Shown here piece after piece: positions 50,693 to 59,178 of a stretch of DNA of 64,000 bases. The notes below the pieces were generated by a model. It saw only the letters and a list, made by a program, of their open reading frames with translations. It was not told where the DNA came from and made no database searches. Both the position numbers and the translations under genes were made by a program. This stretch comes from Peptococcaceae bacterium UBA5752. Its GTDB lineage: Bacteria; Bacillota; Dehalobacteriia; UBA4068. How positions within the stretch are numbered: the first letter of the stretch is position 1; each line of letters opens with the position of its first letter. Where the stretch lies: assembly GCA_002419055.1 (NCBI GenBank), contig DIFI01000013.1, positions 106,758-170,757 of the forward strand, in the 5' to 3' direction.

Positions 50693-50704
50693 ACTAATAA
50701 AATC

Positions 50705-51676
50705 ATGGTTAATAAAGGAATCACAATTTATGGATGTGAGCAAGATGAGGCTGCTTTGTTCCGGAAGATGTCGCCTCGCTTTGGCGTTACGCCTACTATC
50801 ACGGACACGGCGGTATCGGAAGCCAATGTTTGGCTGGCATTGGGAAACAGGTGCATCAGTGTCAGCCACAAGGCAATGATCACAAAATCCATTCTTTTTG
50901 CGCTTAGCCAGACCGGCGTTAAGTATATCTCCACAAGAAGCATTGGATCTAACCATATTGATCTGAAATCAGCAGAAAGCATGGGCATCACCATTGGGAA
51001 TGTTACCTATTCGCCCGACAGCGTGGCTGATTACACGATAATGCTAATGCTGATGGCGGTGCGAAATGCAAAATCAATTATCAGCCGGGCTGATATTCGT
51101 GATTTTAGTTTGGATAATGTCCGCAGGAAAGAACTACGCGATATGACCATTGGCATAATCGGAACAGGCCGGGTTGGAGATGCGGTCATCAATAGACTGC
51201 AAGGCTTTGGCTGCCGCATTTTAGCCTATGACAATCATCCCCAAACATCTGCCGATTATGTTCCTCTTGATGAATTGTTGTCCAAGTGCGATATAGTGAC
51301 ACTGCACACCCCGCTTAGCGAAGGTACCTACCATCTTCTTGACCGTCAACGTATCGAGCAGATGAAAGCCGGCGCATTTGTTATCAATACCGGACGCGGA
51401 TCGCTTATTGATACCGAGGTGCTTGTTCAGGCATTGGAGAGCGGCAAACTTGGCGGCGCGGCGTTGGACGTCCTAGAAGGAGAAGAAGGAATTTTCTACT
51501 TTGACTGTAGAGAAAAGCCCATTGACAATCAACTGTTGCTGCGGTTACAAGCATTTCCGAATGTAATTATTACACCGCACACCGCCTATTACACAAAACA
51601 CGCCCTTAGCGACATGGTTGAAATAACGATCACTAATTGCCTGAAATTCGAAAGGAGCAACGAAGTATGGATCTGA
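50705..51676 (+). CDS. vanH: D-lactate dehydrogenase VanH
   Basis: 323-residue D-2-hydroxyacid dehydrogenase that reduces pyruvate to D-lactate for the ligase. NAD-binding motif GIIGTGRVGDAVI (about 148-160), catalytic Arg in INTGRGSLIDTE, Glu in DVLEGEEGIFYFD and His in ITPHTAYYT are present. DREKPI-like CREKPIDN is typical of VanH. It starts 12 bases after vanW and overlaps the ligase start by ten bases. Confidence 0.95.
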   Translation: MVNKGITIYGCEQDEAALFRKMSPRFGVTPTITDTAVSEANVWLALGNRCISVSHKAMITKSILFALSQTGVKYISTRSIGSNHIDLKSAESMGITIGNVTYSPDSVADYTIMLMLMAVRNAKSIISRADIRDFSLDNVRRKELRDMTIGIIGTGRVGDAVINRLQGFGCRILAYDNHPQTSADYVPLDELLSKCDIVTLHTPLSEGTYHLLDRQRIEQMKAGAFVINTGRGSLIDTEVLVQALESGKLGGAALDVLEGEEGIFYFDCREKPIDNQLLLRLQAFPNVIITPHTAYYTKHALSDMVEITITNCLKFERSNEVWI

Positions 51677-52698
51677 TAAAAATCGCAATTATATTTGGAG
51701 GCTGTTCCGAGGAACATTCCATTTCCGTTAAGTCGGCACAAGAGGTTGCAAAAAGTCTTGATCCTGGTAAGTACCAACCATTCTACATTGGTATCACAAG
51801 GGATGGCGTGTGGAACCTCTGTGACAGACCTGATGCAGATTGGGAAAACGGCAATTGCCATTCGGCCATTTTGTCGCCGGACAGAAGCATTCACGGATTG
51901 CTTATTCTGGAACAAGGGCAATACAAAACAATCCATTTGGATATGGTGTTTCCCGTTTTGCACGGCAAGTTGGGCGAGGATGGGGCAATGCAGGGATTAT
52001 TGGAGTTATCCGGCATTCCTTATGTAGGCTGCGATATCCAAAGTTCAGCTCTGTGTATGGACAAATCCATGGCCTATATCGTCGCTAGAAACGCGGGGAT
52101 CGCGACACCGGATTTCCGGACAATCACGGCGAATGAGGACATAGACGCGGAGCAGCTTGCCTATCCCCTCTTTGTTAAACCAGCCCGTTCCGGTTCATCT
52201 TTTGGCGTAAGTAAAGTGTGCTGCAAAGAAGAATTGCATTGTGCGCTTGAAACAGCAAAACAATACGACACAAAGATTTTGATTGAAGAGGCCATCATCG
52301 GTAGCGAGGTAGGATGTGCGGTGTTGGGAAACGATAACGATTTGATTGTTGGCGAGGTAGATCAAATCTGCCTGTCTCATGGTTTTTTCAGAATCCATCA
52401 GGAGAAAAAGCCTGAAAACGGCTCCGAAAACTCTACAGTAGTTGTTCCCGCAGACATTTCGGCTGAAGCACGCTTTCGCGTGCAAGAAACTGCAAAAGTA
52501 GTATATCACGCCATGGGATGCAGAGGGCTTGCGCGGGTTGATCTGTTTCTTCGGGAAGATGGACATGTAATCCTCAACGAGGTCAATACCTTGCCCGGAA
52601 TGACCTCTTACAGCCGTTATCCAAGAATGATGGCTGCCGATGATCTTTCGCTTGCTGAGGTGATCGACCGAATTGTAGCATTGACAATGAAAGGATAA
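51667..52698 (+). CDS. D-Ala-D-Lac ligase (VanA/VanB type)
   Basis: 343-residue ATP-grasp ligase making D-alanyl-D-lactate, which replaces D-Ala-D-Ala in peptidoglycan precursors and lowers vancomycin binding. Starts MDLIKIAIIFGGCSEEHSIS. Van-type features are LHGKLGEDGAMQGL, KPARSGSSFGVSKV and an omega loop LSHGFFRIHQEK with His where D-Ala-D-Ala ligases have Tyr, the residue linked to lactate preference. The end NEVNTLPGMTSYSRYPRMMA is intact. I cannot assign VanA or VanB subtype by eye. AAAGGAG precedes ATG 51667. Confidence 0.95.
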   Translation: MDLIKIAIIFGGCSEEHSISVKSAQEVAKSLDPGKYQPFYIGITRDGVWNLCDRPDADWENGNCHSAILSPDRSIHGLLILEQGQYKTIHLDMVFPVLHGKLGEDGAMQGLLELSGIPYVGCDIQSSALCMDKSMAYIVARNAGIATPDFRTITANEDIDAEQLAYPLFVKPARSGSSFGVSKVCCKEELHCALETAKQYDTKILIEEAIIGSEVGCAVLGNDNDLIVGEVDQICLSHGFFRIHQEKKPENGSENSTVVVPADISAEARFRVQETAKVVYHAMGCRGLARVDLFLREDGHVILNEVNTLPGMTSYSRYPRMMAADDLSLAEVIDRIVALTMKG

Positions 52699-52703
52699 GA
52701 GCG

Positions 52704-53327
52704 ATGGAAAATGATTTTTTCTTTGTAGATGAGTTAGTCACCGGAATACGCTGGGACGCTAAATACGCCACCTGGGATAACTTCACCGGCAAACCGGTGG
52801 ATGGATATGAAGTAAATCGTATTGTCGGCACGAGAGCCTTGTGCGTTGCTCTTGTCAAAGCGCGAGGAAAAGCAGCTTTATTGGGTTTTGGTCTACTTCT
52901 TTGGGACGGTTATCGTCCTCAACGTGCCGTTGATTATTTTTTGCGCTGGGCAGCACAGGCGGATGATGGGCGGACAAAAGCGAAACATTATCCGAATATT
53001 GATAGGTCTGCGATGGTCCCAAAAGGATATGTAGCCGCTAAGTCAAGTCACAGCCGGGGCAGTGCGATTGACTTAACGCTTTATAATTTAGCCACTGGTC
53101 TGCTTGTTCCGATGGGCGGCAACTTTGATTTGATGGATTCAGTCTCACGTCATGGAGCAAAAGAGATTACGCAATTCGAAGGGGAAAACCGTCAATACCT
53201 TTGTTCCATAATGGAGGCCAGCGGTTTTGCTTCATACGATTGCGAGTGGTGGCATTATATACTAAAAAATGAACCGTATCCCAATACTTACTTTAACTTC
53301 CCTGTTGCGAATTTGAGCAGGACATGA
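52704..53327 (+). CDS. vanX: D-Ala-D-Ala dipeptidase VanX
   Basis: 207-residue zinc dipeptidase that removes D-Ala-D-Ala so that only D-Ala-D-Lac enters the wall. The zinc and catalytic residues are visible: SSHSRGSAIDLT (His and Asp), Arg in LLWDGYRPQRAVD and EWWHY (Glu, His). Strong agreement with known VanX (RWDAKYATWDNFTGKPVDGY). It starts five bases after the ligase stop and is the last gene of the operon, followed by a repeat-family hairpin. Confidence 0.96.
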   Translation: MENDFFFVDELVTGIRWDAKYATWDNFTGKPVDGYEVNRIVGTRALCVALVKARGKAALLGFGLLLWDGYRPQRAVDYFLRWAAQADDGRTKAKHYPNIDRSAMVPKGYVAAKSSHSRGSAIDLTLYNLATGLLVPMGGNFDLMDSVSRHGAKEITQFEGENRQYLCSIMEASGFASYDCEWWHYILKNEPYPNTYFNFPVANLSRT

Positions 53328-53335
53328 GCTAATCT

Positions 53336-53435
53336 TCTGTTTTTTCTTACACAAAAACAGTGGTCTTTGACCGTTTTTTATTTTGGCGGAGAGAGCGTGA
53401 TAACTGACGTTTTTCAAGCGTACTTCTCCGCTGCC
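53336..53435 (+). repeat. tRNA-Ser-end repeat family, copy at 53.4 kb
   Basis: GCTAATCTTCTGTTTTTT, hairpin ending GACCGTTTTTTATTT, TGGCGGAGAGAGCGTGATAA (53384-53403), then TGACGTTTTTCAAGCGTACT and TCTCCGC, which pairs back to GCGGAGA. The hairpin acts as terminator of the van operon. Confidence 0.75.
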
Positions 53436-53538
53436 ACACCATAATAATCAAAATAAAAGATAGAGTAAAAATTAACTATTGTGGTCTCTAGTATTTCATT
53501 ACTGATAAAAAATCTACTATTCTAATTATTTTTGCGGT

Positions 53539-55137
53539 TCATTGATAATGACCTACTACCTGATTTTTTCCCTTCTCCTTACCGATATACATAGCCGCAT
53601 CCGCTTTGGCAATGCTGCTGTATATTTTATCACTCCAGTTGTGTTCAACTAAACCAAAGGTCATTGTTGCTCTTAATTCCATCGAATTATCCCAAGCTAT
53701 AACAGTGGATTCAATTTCTTTTCTAATATTTTCTGCAAAGTTCAAGGCTTCATCATATGTTCTGTGAAGCAACATAATAATAAATTCCTCTCCGCCCCAA
53801 CGACAGACAACATCATTCGTTCTGATGTTTTTTAGCATTATATTTGCAATCTCTATTATAACCTTGTCACCGGCAGCATGCCCGTAAGTATCATTAAATT
53901 GTTTAAAGTTATCAATATCGCCCATAATAAATGTAACAGAAGTTTTTGCCTCACTGTCTATTTTGATGTTTTCATTAAATATATCAACAAGTCCTCTTCT
54001 ATTGACTGTTGAAGTAAGAAAATCATATTTTGCAGCATTTTCTAGAAGTTTTTGATATGACGTTGATTCTTTAAGAGAATTCTTAAGCTGTGTTTCAGTT
54101 TTTTTACGCTTTTCAACTTCTAAAAAAGCAAATGATAGCAGCAGACAAATGATCATTATAGGTATAGTATACAAAAGTGCCTTTCCTACAATTGACCATA
54201 CCGGTACACGTAAGTACATTTTCCAGGGCGCATTTTCTAAAGTAACCGAATAGACGAAATATTTACCTATTTGCTGAATCTCGTTACTTTTTATTTCTTT
54301 TATCATTTTGATGTCACTGGGGGAATCCCCCAGCAGCTTATCAAATGTTATGATATTTTTATCAAAATTGACATCACGAGTAGTTGCCATAACAGAGTTT
54401 GTTTCATCAATGATATAGATTTCATAGGAGGACTTTATTATTTCACTAAGCTGATCATTTGCTAAATCAAGTGAGACCGCTCCCATAAATGTATCAACGT
54501 TATATATGGGACTTGATAAAGTAACCATCAGACCTTTTCCGGCATGATCCAAATACACAGGCGTCCAAAGAGATTCGCGCAATGGATTATTTTTCGGATT
54601 TACATATGTATAGAATTTCTCGGCCTGAAGGCTTTTATCAAAAGTAAAATCTGTCGATGATGTCCATGGAAATATATTGATGAAATTATTGGCACTTGTA
54701 TAATATACCCATGCAGCATCAGGGAGTTTTTTATAGATACTGCTGAAATCCTGGTTTAAGTGCAAAGCAAGATTAATTTCTCTCCTGAAAATACCATCGT
54801 CAGGGACCTTTCCTATTCCGGTCAGATTTCCTGCAATTGACTGATATTCTGTCCCCTCTATAGCATCTAAGTTATAACTATTTGAAGTAGAATTATATTG
54901 AAGAAGGCTATATAAATCAGCATCTTTGGTGTTGCCGTATGTAAAAAAGTCATTTGCATATATTGTTACTAAATCAATAAAACCCTGGCTCAGATCAATA
55001 TATTTATTTATCTGAGCTTCTTTAGATTTTGCTGTGCTTTCAATCTCTTGCATCAAAAAATTATATTGATTTAAGTAAGAAACAATGATTACAACAAATA
55101 CTAAAAAAATAATGGTTAATCTTTTATATTTCCACAC
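53539..55137 (-). CDS. Membrane diguanylate cyclase with dCache-like sensor
   Basis: 532-residue enzyme making c-di-GMP from two GTP. Helix about 7-25; external dCache/PDC-like domain (30-310; SLWTPVYLDHAGKGLMVTLS is typical); second helix (about 318-340); short coiled linker; GGDEF domain (370-532) with active site CRWGGEEF. RTND five residues before GGEEF forms the RxxD inhibitory site, so product feedback is expected. NDTYGHAAGDKVI is also standard. It may feed the c-di-GMP riboswitches at 3.1 kb, along with other cyclases. Monocistronic. Confidence 0.92.
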   Translation of the reverse strand: MWKYKRLTIIFLVFVVIIVSYLNQYNFLMQEIESTAKSKEAQINKYIDLSQGFIDLVTIYANDFFTYGNTKDADLYSLLQYNSTSNSYNLDAIEGTEYQSIAGNLTGIGKVPDDGIFRREINLALHLNQDFSSIYKKLPDAAWVYYTSANNFINIFPWTSSTDFTFDKSLQAEKFYTYVNPKNNPLRESLWTPVYLDHAGKGLMVTLSSPIYNVDTFMGAVSLDLANDQLSEIIKSSYEIYIIDETNSVMATTRDVNFDKNIITFDKLLGDSPSDIKMIKEIKSNEIQQIGKYFVYSVTLENAPWKMYLRVPVWSIVGKALLYTIPIMIICLLLSFAFLEVEKRKKTETQLKNSLKESTSYQKLLENAAKYDFLTSTVNRRGLVDIFNENIKIDSEAKTSVTFIMGDIDNFKQFNDTYGHAAGDKVIIEIANIMLKNIRTNDVVCRWGGEEFIIMLLHRTYDEALNFAENIRKEIESTVIAWDNSMELRATMTFGLVEHNWSDKIYSSIAKADAAMYIGKEKGKNQVVGHYQ

Positions 55138-55706
55138 TACCTATTACCCCCCATCAATTATATTTTGTCGGTTTTTGTCGTTAATATTACATCGTCTAAA
55201 ATAGCGTTAGAATTTAGGGTTTTGCGGAAAAAAGCTAATTACTTTAAATATCATCTAGAATTTTTGAAGTTATGATGAAAAATATCAGCTTAAAGAAAAC
55301 TACCAAAAAATGCTGGTTTTTATTAATCAAACCTTTTGTTTGGTTATGTGATCATTGAATCCTTTGTTATCACTGAGTTGCTCAATTTTTATCGCTTTCC
55401 TGCTCCTTCTTACTTACTTTACTTCTCTTCGATTGTAAAACGGTTCGAATCTCTTCTAATTTTAAACAAACCAAAAACCGGTCTTTTAGACCGGTTTTTG
55501 GTTTGCATTGTTTTTCTAAATTTGATATCTCTTAATTTTTCAGAGGTTTTTTGAACAATCGTTTGTTATTCTATACCAGTTTTGATTTGCCTCAAAGCTA
55601 TTGGTTATGTCAATAATATGAATAAATTGCGCTTGCGCTTTATCAGTTTTTCCGCTTTTTCCTATAGTTGCCGATTACACTCATACTGTTCAATAAAAAC
55701 ATATTG
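55138..55706 (+). repeat. Intergenic region with repeat-family copy at 55.4 kb
   Basis: TTGTAAAACGGTTCGAATCT (from about 55434), then an 18-base perfect stem CAAACCAAAAACCGGTCT (55467-55484) with 55488-55505. This matches the T-arm plus hairpin half of the repeat; the tRNA-end half is missing. The remaining ~500 bases hold no gene that I can support. Confidence 0.65.
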
Positions 55707-57302
55707 TTATTTCACTACTTCTGTAAGTCTTAACATCGTAATTGCCGATTGTTCAACCGTGTAATAATCTTGCGGTGTAAACATATTGCTGCCCACGCCC
55801 TGCATAAGCGGCGTTTTTGCATCTCCGCAAAGTATTCGCGAAACTGCATAGATCCCGGCACGAGCCCAATCGGAAATCTGGTCTTCATCTGCAAAGGAAA
55901 TGCTATTCCCTGCTAATGGAGTATCCAAAACTGCGGCTGCTCTTGCAAGCATCGTTGCAGCTTGTTCCCGAGTGATAAACCTATTTGGCGCAAATCGTTC
56001 GTTTCCGATACCGTTGACGATTCCGAGTGCGGATGCCGCCAAAACATCGGGGTTATCACAATCCGAAAAGTTCAAGGCATCCTCCCCTGAGGAAAGCTCC
56101 GCAAGTGTCTTGCCTTTGATTTCTTTCACGCTCAAAGATAGCATGCGGCAGAATTCCTCTCTTGTGCAACTGTCTTTCCACCAAATCTGTATATCCTCCG
56201 GCACGAGATTTTTATCCACAGCTTCCGCCACCTCGGCCTCCGCCCACTTCGACGGCGGCAGCTGGATATCCGGTAAGGTGATGATCCCATACTTGCCATC
56301 CTTTGAGACGACGATATAATCATCATTATCACTGATAATGCTTCTTTGTCCGCTCAGAGTATAATTAAAGATATAGTTGTCAAATGTGCCTTTGGGGATG
56401 ACGGTTTTGCCGTCTCGGTCCATAATATAGGATTCCGTATTGAATATGTCATTGCCATACGCACAAATATATTTACCCCCAATTAAACCTAAAAACGATG
56501 CGTAGGGCTGTTGTGCTATAAGACGGCCGCGCCCCGTAAAGATATAGTTCATGCTATTGGGTAATTTGCCGCTGCCGTTATAACCGTAGAGGAAAAGGCC
56601 GCTACATCCAGAGTATAATTGGTTATAAGCAGCATCCCAGGTTGCGCAATACGGCAGAAAATCCAGCAACAGCTGTCCGTCATCGTTATAGGCCTTACAA
56701 TATGAAACTGGCTCCCAGCCATCTCCGTTCATGGATACGGAAACACCAGCCGACCCGCCCGCGTCCAGCCGCCATTGCTCTGACAACAGCTTTTGCGAGG
56801 CTTCATAATCCATATATTCAGAACCATCTCCATACCCTAGCTTTTCGCTGATCTGCCCTGTTATCAGATCAAATAAATACATATCACCCCACCACGAGCC
56901 GGGACGAAGAAACTCTTTCCCGTCAATCGCAATGCAATGTGTCGCGTCCTTCATGAAAATATACTTATAGTACACCGGTACGATGAGCTTAAGATCACGG
57001 GAATACACTCCCATGTTTTCGCCCTCTTTAACGAGGAGATACTTGCCGGAAAAAGAAATCTCCTGCATACCGCTTAGGAGCTGTGTGCCATCAAAGCGAC
57101 AAAGGCTGTAAAGTAAGTCATGAGAGAATATTTCACTGTCCTGTGTGATGAACATGTCGCCGTTTATGCTGGAGATGCAATCATATTTTAGTGGAACGAT
57201 CACGTTATATGTCGTATCTTCACCAGTAGCAGCTGCACATATTGTGGGGTTTAATATTAACACGAGGATGATACACAGTATAATTACTTTCTTTTTCATC
57301 AT
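55707..57302 (-). CDS. Secreted WG-repeat protein with SLH domains
   Basis: 531-residue exported protein. Signal peptide 1-24 (ending CAAAT). Residues about 30-360 contain WG-type beta-propeller-like repeats (YLLVKEGENMGVYSRDLKLI, DDYIVVSKDGKYGIITL). The C-terminal part (about 365-531) holds three SLH repeats (KNLVPEDIQIWWKDSCTREE, GIVNGIGNERFAPNRFITRE, MFTPQDYYTVEQSAITMLR). It should sit on the cell wall; ligand unknown. GGAGG precedes two adjacent ATGs at 57302 and 57299; spacing slightly favours the second. Confidence 0.85.
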   Translation of the reverse strand: MMKKKVIILCIILVLILNPTICAAATGEDTTYNVIVPLKYDCISSINGDMFITQDSEIFSHDLLYSLCRFDGTQLLSGMQEISFSGKYLLVKEGENMGVYSRDLKLIVPVYYKYIFMKDATHCIAIDGKEFLRPGSWWGDMYLFDLITGQISEKLGYGDGSEYMDYEASQKLLSEQWRLDAGGSAGVSVSMNGDGWEPVSYCKAYNDDGQLLLDFLPYCATWDAAYNQLYSGCSGLFLYGYNGSGKLPNSMNYIFTGRGRLIAQQPYASFLGLIGGKYICAYGNDIFNTESYIMDRDGKTVIPKGTFDNYIFNYTLSGQRSIISDNDDYIVVSKDGKYGIITLPDIQLPPSKWAEAEVAEAVDKNLVPEDIQIWWKDSCTREEFCRMLSLSVKEIKGKTLAELSSGEDALNFSDCDNPDVLAASALGIVNGIGNERFAPNRFITREQAATMLARAAAVLDTPLAGNSISFADEDQISDWARAGIYAVSRILCGDAKTPLMQGVGSNMFTPQDYYTVEQSAITMLRLTEVVK

Positions 57303-57370
57303 AGCCTCCGATATTGTAACGATTATTAGAATAACCAGAATTTAGTATAACATAAATAGTAGAATAATAG

Positions 57371-57400
57371 AAGGACTCAAACCTGATGGTTCGAGTCCTT
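57371..57400 (-). terminator. Hairpin before the 57.4 kb repeat unit
   Basis: AAGGACTC (57371-57378) pairs with GAGTCCTT (57393-57400), with further AACC/GGTT pairs inside. It takes the place of the usual hairpin ahead of the tRNA-end sequence at 57418. Confidence 0.5.
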
Positions 57401-57417
57401 CCATTCTCTTGTTCATC

Positions 57418-57573
57418 TGGCGGAGAGGGCGGGATAGCGGACGCTTTTTAAGCGTCCTTCTCCGCTTCGCTTCGCCTATCCCATTGTTTTACTTCGCTTT
57501 GCTCGTAAAACGGGTTCGAATCCCTTCTGATTTTAAACTAAATAAAAGACGGTCTAATGACCGTCTTATATTT
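57418..57573 (+). repeat. tRNA-Ser-end repeat family, most complete unit
   Basis: Order: TGGCGGAGAGGGCGGGATAG (57418-57437), identical over its first 17 bases to the 3' end of the intact tRNA-Ser read on the plus strand; hairpin GGACGCTT/AAGCGTCC (57439-57457); TCTCCGC pairing back to GCGGAGA; TTTTACTTCGCTTTGCTCGT; T-arm-like CGGGTTCGAATCCCTTCT; hairpin AAGACGGTC/GACCGTCTT (57546-57567). The next base pair block is the intact tRNA gene, so the two tRNA ends form a direct repeat 156 bases apart. Confidence 0.85.
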
Positions 57574-57662
57574 TGGCGGAGAGGGCGGGATTCGAACCCG
57601 CGTGAGGTTTCCCTCAAACTGATTTCGAGTCAGCCCCGTTATGACCACTTCGATACCTCTCC
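57574..57662 (-). tRNA. tRNA-Ser (anticodon CGA)
   Basis: 89-base class II tRNA with long variable arm, encoded CCA, acceptor GGAGAGG/CCTCTCC, anticodon loop CTCGAAA within CTGACTCGAAATCAG, T-arm GGGTTCGAATCCC. Its 3' end at 57574 faces the repeat array on the left. Confidence 0.95.
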
Positions 57663-57730
57663 ATATACAACTGATATCTGTGCCGATAAATAGTATACCA
57701 TAATATCAGCTGCTTTCAATAGTAATTTAT

Positions 57731-59176
57731 TTACTTAAGCATTTTTGCTAAAAGTTCTTTAACTAAATTGGGGTTAGCCTGTCCCTTGGTTGCTTTCATT
57801 ATTTGCCCCATTAAGAAGCCCATCGCCTGCTGTTTACCAGTACGGAAATCTTCGGCAGCCTTCTCATTTGCTTCAATCACCGCTTTCACGGCGTCTTCCA
57901 GCATAGCGCTGTCCGATATTTGCGCAAAGCCACGCTCTGATATGATCTCGGCAGGCATCTTGCCACTTGTAAACATCTCTTCCAATACAGTTTTAGCGCT
58001 GTTATTATTGATCGCGCCGCTTTTCGCTTGATCTAACAAATAAACGAGATCTTCCGCTACAATCGGTACCTGCTCATATTCTTTTTCAGCGCTGTTCATC
58101 AGCCGTGAAACATCACCGAGCAGCCAGTTCGCAATTATTTTAGTATCGGGGAATAGCTTAGCTACTTCATCAAAGAAGAAAGCTAGTGCCGGAGTATCAA
58201 CTATCTGCGCACAATCATAATCCGAAAGGCCGCATTCTTCTTTCAATCTTTGCTCTCTTGTATCGGGCAATTCCGGCAGCTCACTACGGACTGCTTCGAT
58301 CCATTCAGGGGTTATCACAGTCGGCACCAGATCCGGCTCCGGAAAATAGCGATAGTCGTGATCATTTTCCTTGCTGCGCATAGAAAGCGTTCTGCCGCTG
58401 CCCTCGTCCCAAGTGCGCGTTTCCTGTATTAACTTTTCGCCCTTCTCAATCATCCGCCGCTGTCTGTCTTCCTCAAACTGAATAGCGCGATACATGGCGC
58501 GGAAAGAATTAAGGTTTTTTATCTCAACTTTGGTGCCAAGCTTATCGCTGCCCTTGGGCATCAGCGAAATGTTAACGTCGCAGCGCAGCGACCCTTGCTC
58601 CATCTTGACATCGGATACACCGGCATATTCCAGTATCAGCTTCAGCTTATCGCCGAATGCCTTGGCCTCATCCGCTGACGCCATATCCGGTTCGGATACG
58701 ATCTCGATCAGCGGCACTGCGGCTCTGTTGTAATCGGGCAGCGAATAATTAGAAGTGGAAATACTCTCGCCGCTATGCACGAGTTTACCGGCGTCCTCTT
58801 CGAGATGGATGCGGTTGATGCGGATTTTCTTTTCGTTGCCGTCAGCATCGGGAACCGTAATATAGCCACTTTTGCAGATCGGCAGCGGATATTGAGTCAC
58901 CTGATACGCCTTGGGCAGATCAGGATAAAAGTAATTTTTGCGGTCGAATTTGCTGAACGGTGATATTTGACAATTCAACGCTAATCCGGCCTTCATCGCC
59001 AGTTCGACAGCGCGTTTATTGAGAACCGGCAAAACGCCCGGCAACCCTAAACAAACAGGACAAACATGGGTATTTGGCTCACCGGCAAATGTGGTCGGGC
59101 AGGAACAAAATATTTTAGTATTGGTTTTCAATTCGGCATGAAACTCAAGGCCGACTACTGTTTGGAATTCAGTCAT
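57731..59176 (-). CDS. gatB: Asp/Glu-tRNA amidotransferase subunit B
   Basis: 481-residue GatB. It binds the misacylated tRNA and phosphorylates Glu/Asp for amidation. Starts MTEFQTVVGLEFHAELKTNT; the Cys pair motifs CSCPTTF and CPVCLGLPG, and YPDLPKAYQVTQY, are diagnostic. The C-terminal YqeY-like tail is present (GFLMGQIMKATKGQANPNLV). Last gene of gatC-gatA-gatB, two bases after gatA. Confidence 0.97.
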   Translation of the reverse strand: MTEFQTVVGLEFHAELKTNTKIFCSCPTTFAGEPNTHVCPVCLGLPGVLPVLNKRAVELAMKAGLALNCQISPFSKFDRKNYFYPDLPKAYQVTQYPLPICKSGYITVPDADGNEKKIRINRIHLEEDAGKLVHSGESISTSNYSLPDYNRAAVPLIEIVSEPDMASADEAKAFGDKLKLILEYAGVSDVKMEQGSLRCDVNISLMPKGSDKLGTKVEIKNLNSFRAMYRAIQFEEDRQRRMIEKGEKLIQETRTWDEGSGRTLSMRSKENDHDYRYFPEPDLVPTVITPEWIEAVRSELPELPDTREQRLKEECGLSDYDCAQIVDTPALAFFFDEVAKLFPDTKIIANWLLGDVSRLMNSAEKEYEQVPIVAEDLVYLLDQAKSGAINNNSAKTVLEEMFTSGKMPAEIISERGFAQISDSAMLEDAVKAVIEANEKAAEDFRTGKQQAMGFLMGQIMKATKGQANPNLVKELLAKMLK

Positions 59177-59178
59177 TA

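Noticed and set aside
57505..57535. Second tRNA suggested by GGGTTCGAATCCC
   Set aside because: Only a T-arm-like piece is present; no matching acceptor, D-arm or anticodon arm can be folded, so it is treated as part of the repeat.
41183..57573. Integron-type attC array as explanation for the repeats
   Set aside because: The repeats lack the paired GTTRRRY-type core sites and no integron integrase is seen; the tRNA-Ser 3' end explains the core better.
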